Of a stretch of 64,000 nucleotides of DNA, positions 55,799-63,605 are shown piece after piece. Source of the stretch: Streptomyces sp. YPW6 (GTDB taxonomy: Bacteria; Actinomycetota; Actinomycetes; Streptomycetales; Streptomycetaceae). The stretch's first letter is position 1; each line of letters starts with the position of its first letter. Position numbers and translations under genes: made by a program. Below the pieces are notes generated by a model. The model was not told the origin of the DNA. It saw only the letters and a list, made by a program, of their open reading frames with translations, and ran no database searches. The stretch is taken from NCBI RefSeq assembly GCF_018866325.1, contig NZ_CP076457.1:6669001-6733000 (forward strand), written 5' to 3'.

Positions 55799-56902
55799 TC
55801 AGCCGACCGGGGGGACCTTGGCCGCGCGCGGGGCGGGGGCGGCTGCCCCGGTGCGCGCGGGCGGGACGCCCAGCACCGTCTCCTCCAGGTACTCCTCGGG
55901 CTCCTCGTACTGCGCCACGTCCGCCGGGTTGTAGCGGGGCGTCCGGCGCGACCAGTCCAGGTTGCCGCGCATCCAGCTCCGCATCCCGTCGAGGTAGGGC
56001 ACCAGCAGCCCGGACAGCTCGGGATACAGCTCCAGCAACTCGTCCTCGGCGGTCAGGAACCGCTCGGTCTCCATCGCGAGCCGCTCCGCGACGTGGTCCA
56101 GCGCCTGCTGCTCCCCGAGGCCCCGATGGTGGCGGACCAGGTGGACGAGGTTGTGGATCTCGCCGAGCACCTGCTCCTTCTCGAAGGAGTACACGTCGTT
56201 GGCCCAGCAGACGTGGTTGCACGCGGCTTCCAGGGCGGTGATGAAACGGGGGTCGTTGTGGAGGGACTCCGGCGCCTCGATGCCCGCCACGATCTCTATG
56301 AGGTCCATGCAGACGTGGATGGCCCCGGTGTGCCGCCGTTTGGCGATGTACGTCTCCTCCGAGGGCACCACGTCCTCGGCGCGGTTGCCCGCCTCCCAGG
56401 TCGTGGCGGTCGTGAGGTAGGTGACCAGATGCCAGGCGAACCGGGTGCGCCAGTGCGGGGCCGCGTTCGGCGTCGTACGTTTCCACAGGTCGGCCAGGGC
56501 GGTGACGGCGGCCGGGACGTCTTCGCCCGGCAGCGGGTCGGGGGCGGAGCCGTCGACGACCGCGCGCATCCGGTCGACCACGCTTCTCACCAGTTCGGGT
56601 GAACGGCCGAGGTGGCCGTCGTCGAGCTGGTCGTCGACCAGGAAGAGCCAGACGAACCAGTCGGCCACCAGATCGAGGTGGTGTTCGTCGGCCGTCGGGT
56701 AGACCATGCCGACGAACGCCCCGAAATCGGCTTGTTCGAATCGGTTCCTCGCGGACTCGCGGTGGACCAGACCCGTCCGTCTGGTCCAGGCGTCCAGATG
56801 CCCCCGGGTGTGCTCCACGTGCGGATTGGTCCGCTGCGGGAACGGGCAGTAGATGTCCGGCAGTTCGCTGTCCACAGGCGGATCGGGATCCTCTCCGGTC
56901 AT
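55799..56902 (-). CDS. Sesquiterpene cyclase, possibly (+)-epicubenol synthase-like
   Basis: 367-residue class I terpene synthase. The Mg-binding aspartate motif is DDQLD (90-94, within WLFLVDDQLDDGHL), the NSE triad is Asn235-Ser239-Glu243 (NDVYSFEKE), and the C-terminal RTPRYN supplies the Arg-Tyr pair. Length and motifs fit bacterial sesquiterpene cyclases acting on farnesyl diphosphate. From memory, the S. griseus enzyme SGR6065 (GecA, (+)-epicubenol synthase) is encoded in this neighbourhood; product identity is inference from context only. ATG 56902 gives the usual acidic N-terminus. No P450 or prenyl synthase lies beside it. Confidence 0.88.
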   Translation of the reverse strand: MTGEDPDPPVDSELPDIYCPFPQRTNPHVEHTRGHLDAWTRRTGLVHRESARNRFEQADFGAFVGMVYPTADEHHLDLVADWFVWLFLVDDQLDDGHLGRSPELVRSVVDRMRAVVDGSAPDPLPGEDVPAAVTALADLWKRTTPNAAPHWRTRFAWHLVTYLTTATTWEAGNRAEDVVPSEETYIAKRRHTGAIHVCMDLIEIVAGIEAPESLHNDPRFITALEAACNHVCWANDVYSFEKEQVLGEIHNLVHLVRHHRGLGEQQALDHVAERLAMETERFLTAEDELLELYPELSGLLVPYLDGMRSWMRGNLDWSRRTPRYNPADVAQYEEPEEYLEETVLGVPPARTGAAAPAPRAAKVPPVG

Positions 56903-57013
56903 ACGGTGTGCCCAGGGGTGCCGACGAGCCGGACCGGCGCTTCCGACACCCCCGAGACCTGCGGCTTTGAAGCTACCTGACCCCTTGTCACCCGGTCCAG
57001 GGATGGTGATCAC

Positions 57014-57042
57014 GAATGATTCGAATCCCGTTCGGGTACAGT
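57014..57042 (+). promoter_or_regulatory. Stress-sigma (SigB)-like promoter candidate
   Basis: GAAT (57014-57017), 16 bases, then GGGTAC (57034-57039) fits the Streptomyces SigB consensus GNNT-N14-16-GGGTAY as I remember it. The overlapping TACAGT (57037-57042) could also be a vegetative -10. A palindrome GATTCGAATC (57018-57027) lies inside the spacer. Confidence 0.5.
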
Positions 57043-57071
57043 CCGTGGGTAAGGCAGGTTCACTTGCCCGG

Positions 57072-57119
57072 GACCCCCGGCCGCCTCTTCGGAGGATCAG
57101 ACGAATGCGGGGGTCTTTT
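57072..57119 (+). terminator. Hairpin with U-tract in the guaB1 leader (attenuator or small-RNA terminator)
   Basis: GACCCCCG (57072-57079) pairs with CGGGGGTC (57108-57115) followed by TTTT. The loop holds a second hairpin, CCTC-TTCG-GAGG (about 57084-57095), with a stable UUCG tetraloop. It ends 45 bases before the guaB1 start, so transcripts from 57037-57042 would either stop at about 75 nt or run into guaB1. Confidence 0.65.
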
Positions 57120-57163
57120 GCTGTGTCTTCGGGAAGGCGACCTGCACGGTTTCGTATGAAAAA

Positions 57164-58639
57164 ATGAGTGTTATGCGTTTTCTTGAGCCGGGTACCGGTC
57201 GCTACACAGAGTCCCCCGCGGTCCCGTACGACCTCACGTACGACGACGTCTTCATGGTCCCGGGCCGCTCCGCGGTCGGCTCCCGCCAGGGCGTGGACCT
57301 CGCGTCGCCCGACGGGACCGGTACCACCATCCCGCTCGTGGTCGCCAACATGACCGCCATCGCGGGCCGCCGGATGGCCGAAACCGTCGCCCGCCGCGGC
57401 GGCCTCGTCGTCATCCCCCAGGACATCCCGATCGAGGTCGTCACCGACGTCATCTCCTGGGTCAAGACGCGCCACCTCGTCCTCGACACCCCGATCGAGC
57501 TGGCCCCCGGCCAGACCGTCGCCGACGCGCTGTCGCTGCTCCCCAAGCGGGCGCACGGCGCGGGCGTCGTCGTCGACGCCGACCGCCGTCCCGTCGGCGT
57601 CGTCACCGAGCACGACCTCAGCGGCGTCGACCGCTTCACCCAGCTCTCCGAGGTCATGACCAAGGACCTCGTCCTGCTGGACGCGGACATCGACCCGCGC
57701 GACGCCTTCACCAGGCTCGACGGCGCCAACCGCAAGCTCGCCCCCGCGGTCGACGCGGACGGCCGCCTCGTCGGCATCCTCACCCGCAAGGCCGCCCTGC
57801 GCGCCACGCTCTACACCCCCGCCACCGACGCCGAGGGCAGGCTGCGCATCGCGGCCGCCGTCGGTATCAACGGCGACGTGGCCGGCAAGGCCAAGCAGCT
57901 CCTGGACGCGGGCGCCGACGTCCTCGTGGTGGACACCGCCCACGGCCACCAGGAATCCATGATCAGCGCGGTGAAGGCCGTCCGGGCCCTCGACCCCCGG
58001 GTCCCGATCGTCGCGGGCAACATCGTCGCCGCCGAAGGCGTGCGCGACCTGATCGAGGCGGGCGCGGACATCATCAAGGTCGGCGTCGGCCCCGGCGCCA
58101 TGTGCACCACCCGGATGATGACCGGCGTCGGCCGCCCGCAGTTCTCCGCCGTCCTGGAGTGCGCCGCCGAGGCGAAGAAGCACGGCAAGCACGTCTGGGC
58201 GGACGGCGGCGTCCGGCACCCGCGCGACGTCGCCATGGCGCTCGCCGCCGGCGCGTCCAACGTGATGATCGGCTCCTGGTTCGCGGGCACGTACGAGTCG
58301 CCCGGCGACCTCCAGCAGTCCGCCGACGGCCGCTTCTACAAGGAGTCCTTCGGGATGGCCTCGGCCCGCGCCGTGAAGAACCGCACCTCGGACGAGTCCG
58401 CCTACGACCGTGCCCGCAAGGCGCTCTTCGAGGAGGGCATCTCCACCTCGCGGATGTTCCTCGACCCGGCCCGCCCGGGAGTCGAGGACCTCATCGACTC
58501 GATCATCGCGGGGGTCCGCTCCTCCTGCACCTACGCCGGTGCCGGCTCCCTCGCGGAGTTCACCGAGAAGGCCGTCGTCGGCGTCCAGAGCGCCGCCGGT
58601 TACGCCGAGGGCAAGCCGCTGCACGCCAGCTGGAGTTGA
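57164..58639 (+). CDS. guaB1: GuaB1: CBS-domain GMP reductase / IMP dehydrogenase family
   Basis: 491-residue TIM barrel with two CBS domains inserted at about 100-215 (PGQTVADALSLLPKRAHGAGVVVDADRR, core VADALSLLPKRAHGAGVV; TKDLVLLDADIDPRD). The active-site loop is GPGAMCTTRMMTGVGRPQ (Cys near 314) rather than the GSICTTR of true IMP dehydrogenases. This matches actinobacterial GuaB1, shown in mycobacteria to be a GMP reductase (GMP to IMP), as I recall. It would salvage purines and offset GTP when ppGpp rises. ATG 57164 or ATG 57173 (in frame) are both possible; no strong ribosome binding site. Preceded by a structured leader. Confidence 0.88.
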   Translation: MSVMRFLEPGTGRYTESPAVPYDLTYDDVFMVPGRSAVGSRQGVDLASPDGTGTTIPLVVANMTAIAGRRMAETVARRGGLVVIPQDIPIEVVTDVISWVKTRHLVLDTPIELAPGQTVADALSLLPKRAHGAGVVVDADRRPVGVVTEHDLSGVDRFTQLSEVMTKDLVLLDADIDPRDAFTRLDGANRKLAPAVDADGRLVGILTRKAALRATLYTPATDAEGRLRIAAAVGINGDVAGKAKQLLDAGADVLVVDTAHGHQESMISAVKAVRALDPRVPIVAGNIVAAEGVRDLIEAGADIIKVGVGPGAMCTTRMMTGVGRPQFSAVLECAAEAKKHGKHVWADGGVRHPRDVAMALAAGASNVMIGSWFAGTYESPGDLQQSADGRFYKESFGMASARAVKNRTSDESAYDRARKALFEEGISTSRMFLDPARPGVEDLIDSIIAGVRSSCTYAGAGSLAEFTEKAVVGVQSAAGYAEGKPLHASWS

Positions 58640-58661
58640 TCCCGCGATCACCGCAACGACT

Positions 58662-58697
58662 GCGCCCCCTCCGGCTGTTCGACGCCGGAGGGGGCGC
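58662..58697 (+). terminator. Terminator after guaB1
   Basis: Perfect 14-bp inverted repeat (58662-58675 with 58684-58697, 8-nt loop), 23 bases after the guaB1 stop. Confidence 0.8.
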
Positions 58698-58806
58698 GGT
58701 CGTTTCCGGTACGTGCGCGCATGGCCGGGGGCGCGCTTCAACTCCGTTGGAATCTCAGTAATATGAACCGCACTCAGCTGCCTGCCTCTCTGCGGTAAGG
58801 GATCTC

Positions 58807-60264
58807 ATGTCCTTCTTCACTGACCTGGCCCACCAGTACATCGACGGCGAGTGGAGGCCGGGGAAGGGGTCCTGGGACATCATCGACTTCAACCCGTTCG
58901 ACGGGGAGAAGCTCGCCTCGATCCCGGTCGCCACCGCCGACGAGGTCGACCAGGCCTACCGGGCCGCCGAGCAGGCGCAGCATGCCTGGGCGGACACCAA
59001 CCCGTACAGCAGGCGGGCCGTGCTGGAGAAGGCGCTGCGCATCGTCGAGGAGCGCGAGCAGGAGATCGGCGAGGCGATCGTCGCCGAGCTCGGCGGCACC
59101 CGGCTGAAGGCCGCCTTCGAACTGCACCTGGCCAAGGAGTTCCTCCGCGAGGCGATCCAGCTGGCGCTGCGCCCCGCCGGGCAGATCCTCCCCTCGCCGA
59201 CAGAGGGCAAGGAGAACCGCGTCTACCGCGTGCCCGTCGGCGTCGTCGGCGTCATCAGCCCGTTCAACTTCCCCTTCCTGCTCTCGCTGAAGTCCGTCGC
59301 GCCCGCGCTGGCCCTGGGCAACGCCGTCGTCCTCAAGCCGCACCAGAACACCCCGATCTGCGGCGGCACCCTGCTGGCCAAGGTCTTCGAGGACGCCGGG
59401 CTGCCCGCCGGACTGCTGAACGTCGTGATCACCGACATCGCGGAGATCGGCGACACCCTGCTGGAGCACCCCGTGCCGCAGGTCATCTCCTTCACCGGCT
59501 CGGACAAGGTCGGCCGCCACGTCGCCACCGTCTGCGCCCGGAACCTCAAGCGCGCCGTCCTCGAACTCGGCGGCAACAGCGCCCTGATCGTGCTCGACGA
59601 CGCGGACGTGGACTACGCCGTGGACGCGGCGGTCTTCAGCCGGTACGTCCACCAGGGCCAGGTCTGCATGGCCGCCAACCGCATCCTGGTCGACCGTGCC
59701 GTCGAGGCCGAGTTCACCGAGAAGTTCGTCGCCAAGGTCGCCTCTCTCACCGTCGGCGACCCCGCCGACCCGGCCACCCGGATCGGCCCGCTGATCAACT
59801 CCTCGCAGGCCGAGTCCGTCTCCAAGCTCGTCGACCAGACCGTGGCGGCCGGGGCCACGGCCCTGCTGCACGGCCGCGCCGACGGCAACCTCGTCAGCCC
59901 CTCCGTGCTGACCGGCCTCCCCGCCGACTCGCCCGTCCTGCAGCAGGAGATCTTCGGGCCCGTCGCCCTGCTGATCCCCTTCGACGGCGAGGACGAGGCC
60001 GTCCGGATCGCCAACGACACCCCCTACGGCCTCAGCGGCGCCGTCCACACCGGCAGCATCGAGCGCGGCGTCCGGGTCGGGCAGCGCATCCACACCGGCA
60101 TGATCCACATCAACGACGGCACCGTCCACGACGAGCCGATCGTCCCCTTCGGCGGCGAGAAGAGCTCGGGTCTCGGCCGGCTGAACGGCGACTCGATGAT
60201 CGAGGCCTTCACCACCCAGAAGTGGATCTCCATCCAGCACGGCCGCTCGCAGTTCCCCTTCTGA
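58807..60264 (+). CDS. NAD(P)-dependent aldehyde dehydrogenase (benzaldehyde dehydrogenase-like)
   Basis: 485 residues, ALDH superfamily. Rossmann and catalytic features: VGVVGVISPFNFPFLLSLK, VLKPHQNTP (Lys), SFTGSDKVGRHVA, LELGGNSALIVLDDAD (Glu base) and the nucleophile in HQGQVCMAANR (Cys287). EIFGPVALLIPF is also typical. The set resembles benzaldehyde/vanillin or salicylaldehyde dehydrogenases. Its position before the Lrp regulator and the nitrilase/amine oxidase genes suggests a role in amine or amino acid breakdown. ATG 58807 with AAGGGA 8 bases upstream. Confidence 0.9.
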   Translation: MSFFTDLAHQYIDGEWRPGKGSWDIIDFNPFDGEKLASIPVATADEVDQAYRAAEQAQHAWADTNPYSRRAVLEKALRIVEEREQEIGEAIVAELGGTRLKAAFELHLAKEFLREAIQLALRPAGQILPSPTEGKENRVYRVPVGVVGVISPFNFPFLLSLKSVAPALALGNAVVLKPHQNTPICGGTLLAKVFEDAGLPAGLLNVVITDIAEIGDTLLEHPVPQVISFTGSDKVGRHVATVCARNLKRAVLELGGNSALIVLDDADVDYAVDAAVFSRYVHQGQVCMAANRILVDRAVEAEFTEKFVAKVASLTVGDPADPATRIGPLINSSQAESVSKLVDQTVAAGATALLHGRADGNLVSPSVLTGLPADSPVLQQEIFGPVALLIPFDGEDEAVRIANDTPYGLSGAVHTGSIERGVRVGQRIHTGMIHINDGTVHDEPIVPFGGEKSSGLGRLNGDSMIEAFTTQKWISIQHGRSQFPF

Positions 60265-60315
60265 CGGCCCGCCCCGCCGCACCGGGCGCGCCCACGGCGG
60301 TGGTCCGTGGTCTAC

Positions 60316-60345
60316 TGCGGGAGGCGGCACGCGCCGCCTCCCGCA
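60316..60345 (+). terminator. Terminator after the aldehyde dehydrogenase gene
   Basis: Perfect 13-bp inverted repeat (60316-60328 with 60333-60345, ACGC tetraloop) between the dehydrogenase and the Lrp regulator. Confidence 0.75.
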
Positions 60346-60378
60346 AGCCGACCCACGCAGAGAAGTGAACCGCCCGAC

Positions 60379-60837
60379 GTGCGCCTGAACGACCTCGACG
60401 AACGCATCGTCCACGCCCTCGCCGAAGACGCCCGGCGCTCCTACGCCGACATCGGCGCCGTCGTCGGCCTCTCCGCCCCCGCCGTGAAACGCCGCGTCGA
60501 CCGGCTGCGCGCCGAGGGCGCGATCACCGGCTTCACCGTGCGGGTCGATCCCGCGGCGCTCGGCTGGGAAACCGAGGGGTTCATCGAGATCTACTGCAGC
60601 CGCAACACCTCCCCGGACGCCATCAAGCAGGGCCTCGCCCGCTACCCGGAGATCGCCTCGGCCTCCACGGTGACCGGCGAGGCGGACGCGGTGGTGCAGG
60701 TCTTCGCCGCCGACATGCGCCACTTCGAACAGGTCCTGGAGCGCATCGCGGGGGAGCCGTACGTGGAACGCACGAAGTCGGTGCTGGTGCTCTCACCGCT
60801 GCTGCGCCGCTACTCCGCGGAGGCCCCGCCGGCCTGA
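60379..60837 (+). CDS. Lrp/AsnC family transcriptional regulator
   Basis: 152 residues. N-terminal helix-turn-helix (LNDLDERIVHALAEDARRSYADIGAVVGLSAPAVKRRVDRL, core YADIGAVVGLSAPAVKRRV) and C-terminal RAM ligand-binding domain (TGEADAVVQVFAADMRHFEQVLERI, core TGEADAVVQVFAADMRHFE). Members sense amino acids. It lies between an aldehyde dehydrogenase and a DavA/DavB-like pair, so lysine, an aromatic amino acid or a product is a plausible effector. GTG 60379 gives the family start (RLNDLDERIV). Confidence 0.92.
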   Translation: MRLNDLDERIVHALAEDARRSYADIGAVVGLSAPAVKRRVDRLRAEGAITGFTVRVDPAALGWETEGFIEIYCSRNTSPDAIKQGLARYPEIASASTVTGEADAVVQVFAADMRHFEQVLERIAGEPYVERTKSVLVLSPLLRRYSAEAPPA

Positions 60838-60902
60838 TCCGCCCCGGAGACCGCCCCGGCCAGTGGTGCACATCACCTCGCTGACCTGCGATGATGCCCG
60901 AC

Positions 60903-60999
60903 GCAACGATTCGCCGTCCTGGGACCTGACCGCGCAACGAATCAACGGTCGACGCGCAACACTCGCGCCTTGTCCGGGCCGATCCGGGCCACGTACCTT
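60903..60999 (+). promoter_or_regulatory. Promoter of the nitrilase/amine oxidase pair with GCAAC direct repeats
   Basis: TTGTCC (60970-60975) and TACCTT (60994-60999) are spaced by 18 bases, 43 bases before the ATG. Upstream, GCAACGA occurs at 60903-60909 and 60934-60940, and GCAACAC at 60956-60962; two copies lie within GCGCAAC. Such spaced repeats could bind the Lrp-type regulator. Confidence 0.45.
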
Positions 61000-61041
61000 C
61001 GATACGTCTCCCCACCCCGCCCGCACCGCCCGAGGTCAGCC

Positions 61042-61839
61042 ATGCCGTCGTTGCGCACCGCCCTGCTCCAGAGCTCCGGACGGCCCGGCGCCGTCGCCGA
61101 GAACCTGAAGGTGCTCGACGAGGCCGCCGGCCGGGCCGCCGATGCCGGAGCCCGGCTGCTGGTCGCGCCCGAGCTGTTCCTCACCGGATACGCCATCGGC
61201 GACGCCGTGCCCGTCCTGGCCGAGCCCGCCGACGGCCCCGGCTCCGAGGCGGTCGCCGAGATCGCCGTACGCCACGGCCTCGCCGTCCTCTACGGCTACC
61301 CGGAGCGCGACGGGGAGCGGATCTTCAACGCCTCCCAGCTCGTCGGAGCCGACGGCGCGCGCCTCGCGAACTACCGCAAGACCCACCTGTTCGGCTGCTT
61401 CGAGCAGGAGTGGTTCACCCCCGGTGAGCAGAGCGTCGTCCAGGCCGACCTCGACGGCCTGCGCATCGGGCTGCTGATCTGCTACGACGTGGAGTTCCCC
61501 GAGAACGTCCGGGCGCACGCCCTGGCCGGCACCGATCTGCTGCTGGTGCCCACCGCGCAGATGCACCCCTTCCAGTTCGTCGCCGAATCCGTCGTGCCCG
61601 TACGGGCCTTCGAGAGCCAGATGTACGTGGCTTACGTCAACCGCACCGGCCCGGAAGGGGAGTTCGAGTTCGTCGGGCTCAGCTGCCTGGCCGGCCCCGA
61701 CGGCATGGTCCGCGCCCGCGCCGGCCGCGGCGAGGAACTCGTGACCGGCGAGGTGGACCCGGAGTTCCTGGCCGCCTCGCGCGCCGCCAACCCGTATCTC
61801 GCGGACCGCCGTCCCGGCCTCTACGGCTCCCTCGCCTGA
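61042..61839 (+). CDS. Nitrilase-superfamily amidase, DavA (5-aminovaleramidase)-like
   Basis: 265 residues with the complete Glu-Lys-Cys triad: Glu44 (VAPELFLTGY), Lys113 (YRKTHLFG) and Cys147 (LLICYDVEFPE). Length and local motifs closely resemble Pseudomonas putida DavA as I remember it (same FLTGY, YRKTHLFG, LICYD-EFPEN). It would hydrolyse the amide made by the flavin monooxygenase encoded next to the acid and ammonia. ATG 61042 follows GAGGT; the frame could start at 60970 but that part lies in the promoter. 47 bases separate it from the oxidase gene. Confidence 0.85.
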   Translation: MPSLRTALLQSSGRPGAVAENLKVLDEAAGRAADAGARLLVAPELFLTGYAIGDAVPVLAEPADGPGSEAVAEIAVRHGLAVLYGYPERDGERIFNASQLVGADGARLANYRKTHLFGCFEQEWFTPGEQSVVQADLDGLRIGLLICYDVEFPENVRAHALAGTDLLLVPTAQMHPFQFVAESVVPVRAFESQMYVAYVNRTGPEGEFEFVGLSCLAGPDGMVRARAGRGEELVTGEVDPEFLAASRAANPYLADRRPGLYGSLA

Positions 61840-61886
61840 GCCCGCCCCTCCCCGAACTTCCGTACCGCGCAAGGAGTCCGTACCCC

Positions 61887-63581
61887 ATGACGTCCACGGT
61901 GCCCAATGCCGTCCAGCACACCGACGCCGCCGCCCCGCCGATCACCATGTTCGGGCCGGACTTCCCGTACGCGTACGACGACTTCCTCGCCCACCCGGCC
62001 GGACTCGGGCAGATTCCGGCGACCGAGCACGGCCAGGAGGTCGCCGTCATCGGCGGCGGACTCTCGGGCGTCATCGCCGCGTACGAACTGATGAAGATGG
62101 GCCTCAAGCCCGTCGTCTACGAGGCCGACCGGATCGGCGGCCGGCTGCGTACCGTCGGCTTCGACGGCTGCGACGGCGACCTCACCGCCGAGATGGGCGC
62201 GATGCGCTTCCCGCCGTCCTCCACGGCGCTCCAGCACTACATCGACCTGGTGGGGCTGGAGACCCGGCCCTTCCCCAACCCGCTGTCCCCGGCCACGCCC
62301 TCGACCGTCGTGGACCTCAAGGGCGAGTCGCACTACGCCGAGACCATCGACGACCTGCCGCAGGTCTACCGCGACGTCGCCGAGGCCTGGAACGCCTGTC
62401 TGGAGGAGGGCGCCGACTTCTCCGACATGAACCGGGCGCTGCGCGAGCGGGACGTCCCGCGCATCCGGGAGATCTGGTCGCAGCTCGTCGAGCGGCTCGA
62501 CAACCAGACCTTCTACGGCTTCCTCTGCGAGTCCGAGGCCTTCACGTCCTTCCGGCACCGCGAGATCTTCGGCCAGGTCGGCTTCGGCACCGGCGGCTGG
62601 GACACCGACTTCCCCAACTCCATCCTGGAGATCCTGCGCGTCGTCTACACCGAGGCCGACGACCACCACCGCGGCATCGTCGGCGGCAGCCAGCAGCTCC
62701 CGCTGCGCCTGTGGGACCGCGAGCCGCAGAAGATCGTCCACTGGCCGCTCGGCACCTCGCTGTCTTCCCTGCACGACGGCGAGCCGCGCGGCGCGGTCAC
62801 CCGGCTGACCCGTACGGCGGGCAACCGCATCACGGTCACCGACGCCACCGGCGACATCCGCACCTTCCGCGCCGCGGTCTTCACCGGCCAGTCCTGGCTG
62901 CTCCTCTCGAAGATCGACTGCGATGACGCGCTCTTCCCGATCGACCACTGGACGGCGATGGAGCGCACCCACTACATGGAGTCGTCCAAGCTGTTCGTGC
63001 CGGTCGACCGCCCGTTCTGGCTGGACAAGGACGCGACCACCGGCCGCGACACCCTGTCGATGACGCTGACCGACCGGATGACCCGGGGGACGTACCTCCT
63101 GGACGACGGACCGGACAGGCCAGCCGTCATCTGCCTCTCCTACACCTGGTGCGACGACAGCCTGAAGTGGCTGCCGCTCTCCCCGAAGGAGCGCATGGAG
63201 GTCATGCTCAAGTCGCTCGGCGAGATCTACCCGAACGTCGACATCCGCAGCCACATCATCGGCAACCCGGTCACCGTCTCCTGGGAGAACGAGCCCTGGT
63301 TCATGGGCGCGTTCAAGGCCAACCTGCCCGGCCACTACCGCTACCAGCGGCGGCTGTTCACCCACTTCATGCAGGACCGGCTGCCCGAGGACAAGCGGGG
63401 CATCTTCCTCGCCGGGGACGACATCTCCTGGACGGCCGGCTGGGCCGAGGGCGCCGTGCAGACCGCGCTGAACGCCGTGTGGGGCGTCATGCACCAGTTC
63501 GGCGGGGCCACGGACGCGACCAACCCCGGCCCCGGCGACGTCTTCGACGAGATCGCCCCGGTCGAGCTGCCGGAGGACTGA
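61887..63581 (+). CDS. Flavin amine oxidase, DavB (L-lysine 2-monooxygenase)-like
   Basis: 564 residues. FAD-binding GGG motif (VAVIGGGLSGVIAAYE, about 53-66), YEADRIGGRLRT, MGAMRFPPSS and the C-terminal FAD motif FLAGDDISWTAGWAEGAVQTALNAV (core LAGDDISWTAGWAEGAVQT). It matches DavB and related amino acid 2-monooxygenases (Phe, Trp, Lys) over its full length from memory, including GPDFPYAYDDFLAHPAGLG near the start and GFGTGGWDTDFPNS. These enzymes oxidatively decarboxylate an amino acid to the amide. The exact amino acid is uncertain. AAGGAG precedes ATG 61887. Confidence 0.87.
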   Translation: MTSTVPNAVQHTDAAAPPITMFGPDFPYAYDDFLAHPAGLGQIPATEHGQEVAVIGGGLSGVIAAYELMKMGLKPVVYEADRIGGRLRTVGFDGCDGDLTAEMGAMRFPPSSTALQHYIDLVGLETRPFPNPLSPATPSTVVDLKGESHYAETIDDLPQVYRDVAEAWNACLEEGADFSDMNRALRERDVPRIREIWSQLVERLDNQTFYGFLCESEAFTSFRHREIFGQVGFGTGGWDTDFPNSILEILRVVYTEADDHHRGIVGGSQQLPLRLWDREPQKIVHWPLGTSLSSLHDGEPRGAVTRLTRTAGNRITVTDATGDIRTFRAAVFTGQSWLLLSKIDCDDALFPIDHWTAMERTHYMESSKLFVPVDRPFWLDKDATTGRDTLSMTLTDRMTRGTYLLDDGPDRPAVICLSYTWCDDSLKWLPLSPKERMEVMLKSLGEIYPNVDIRSHIIGNPVTVSWENEPWFMGAFKANLPGHYRYQRRLFTHFMQDRLPEDKRGIFLAGDDISWTAGWAEGAVQTALNAVWGVMHQFGGATDATNPGPGDVFDEIAPVELPED

Positions 63582-63605
63582 GCCGGAGCCGCGCCGGCGC
63601 GGGCG

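Noticed and set aside
57020..57075. tRNA-like fragment (GGTTCA and GTGGGTAAGGCAGG) upstream of guaB1
   Set aside because: No acceptor stem, anticodon stem or T stem can be paired around it, so it is not a tRNA.
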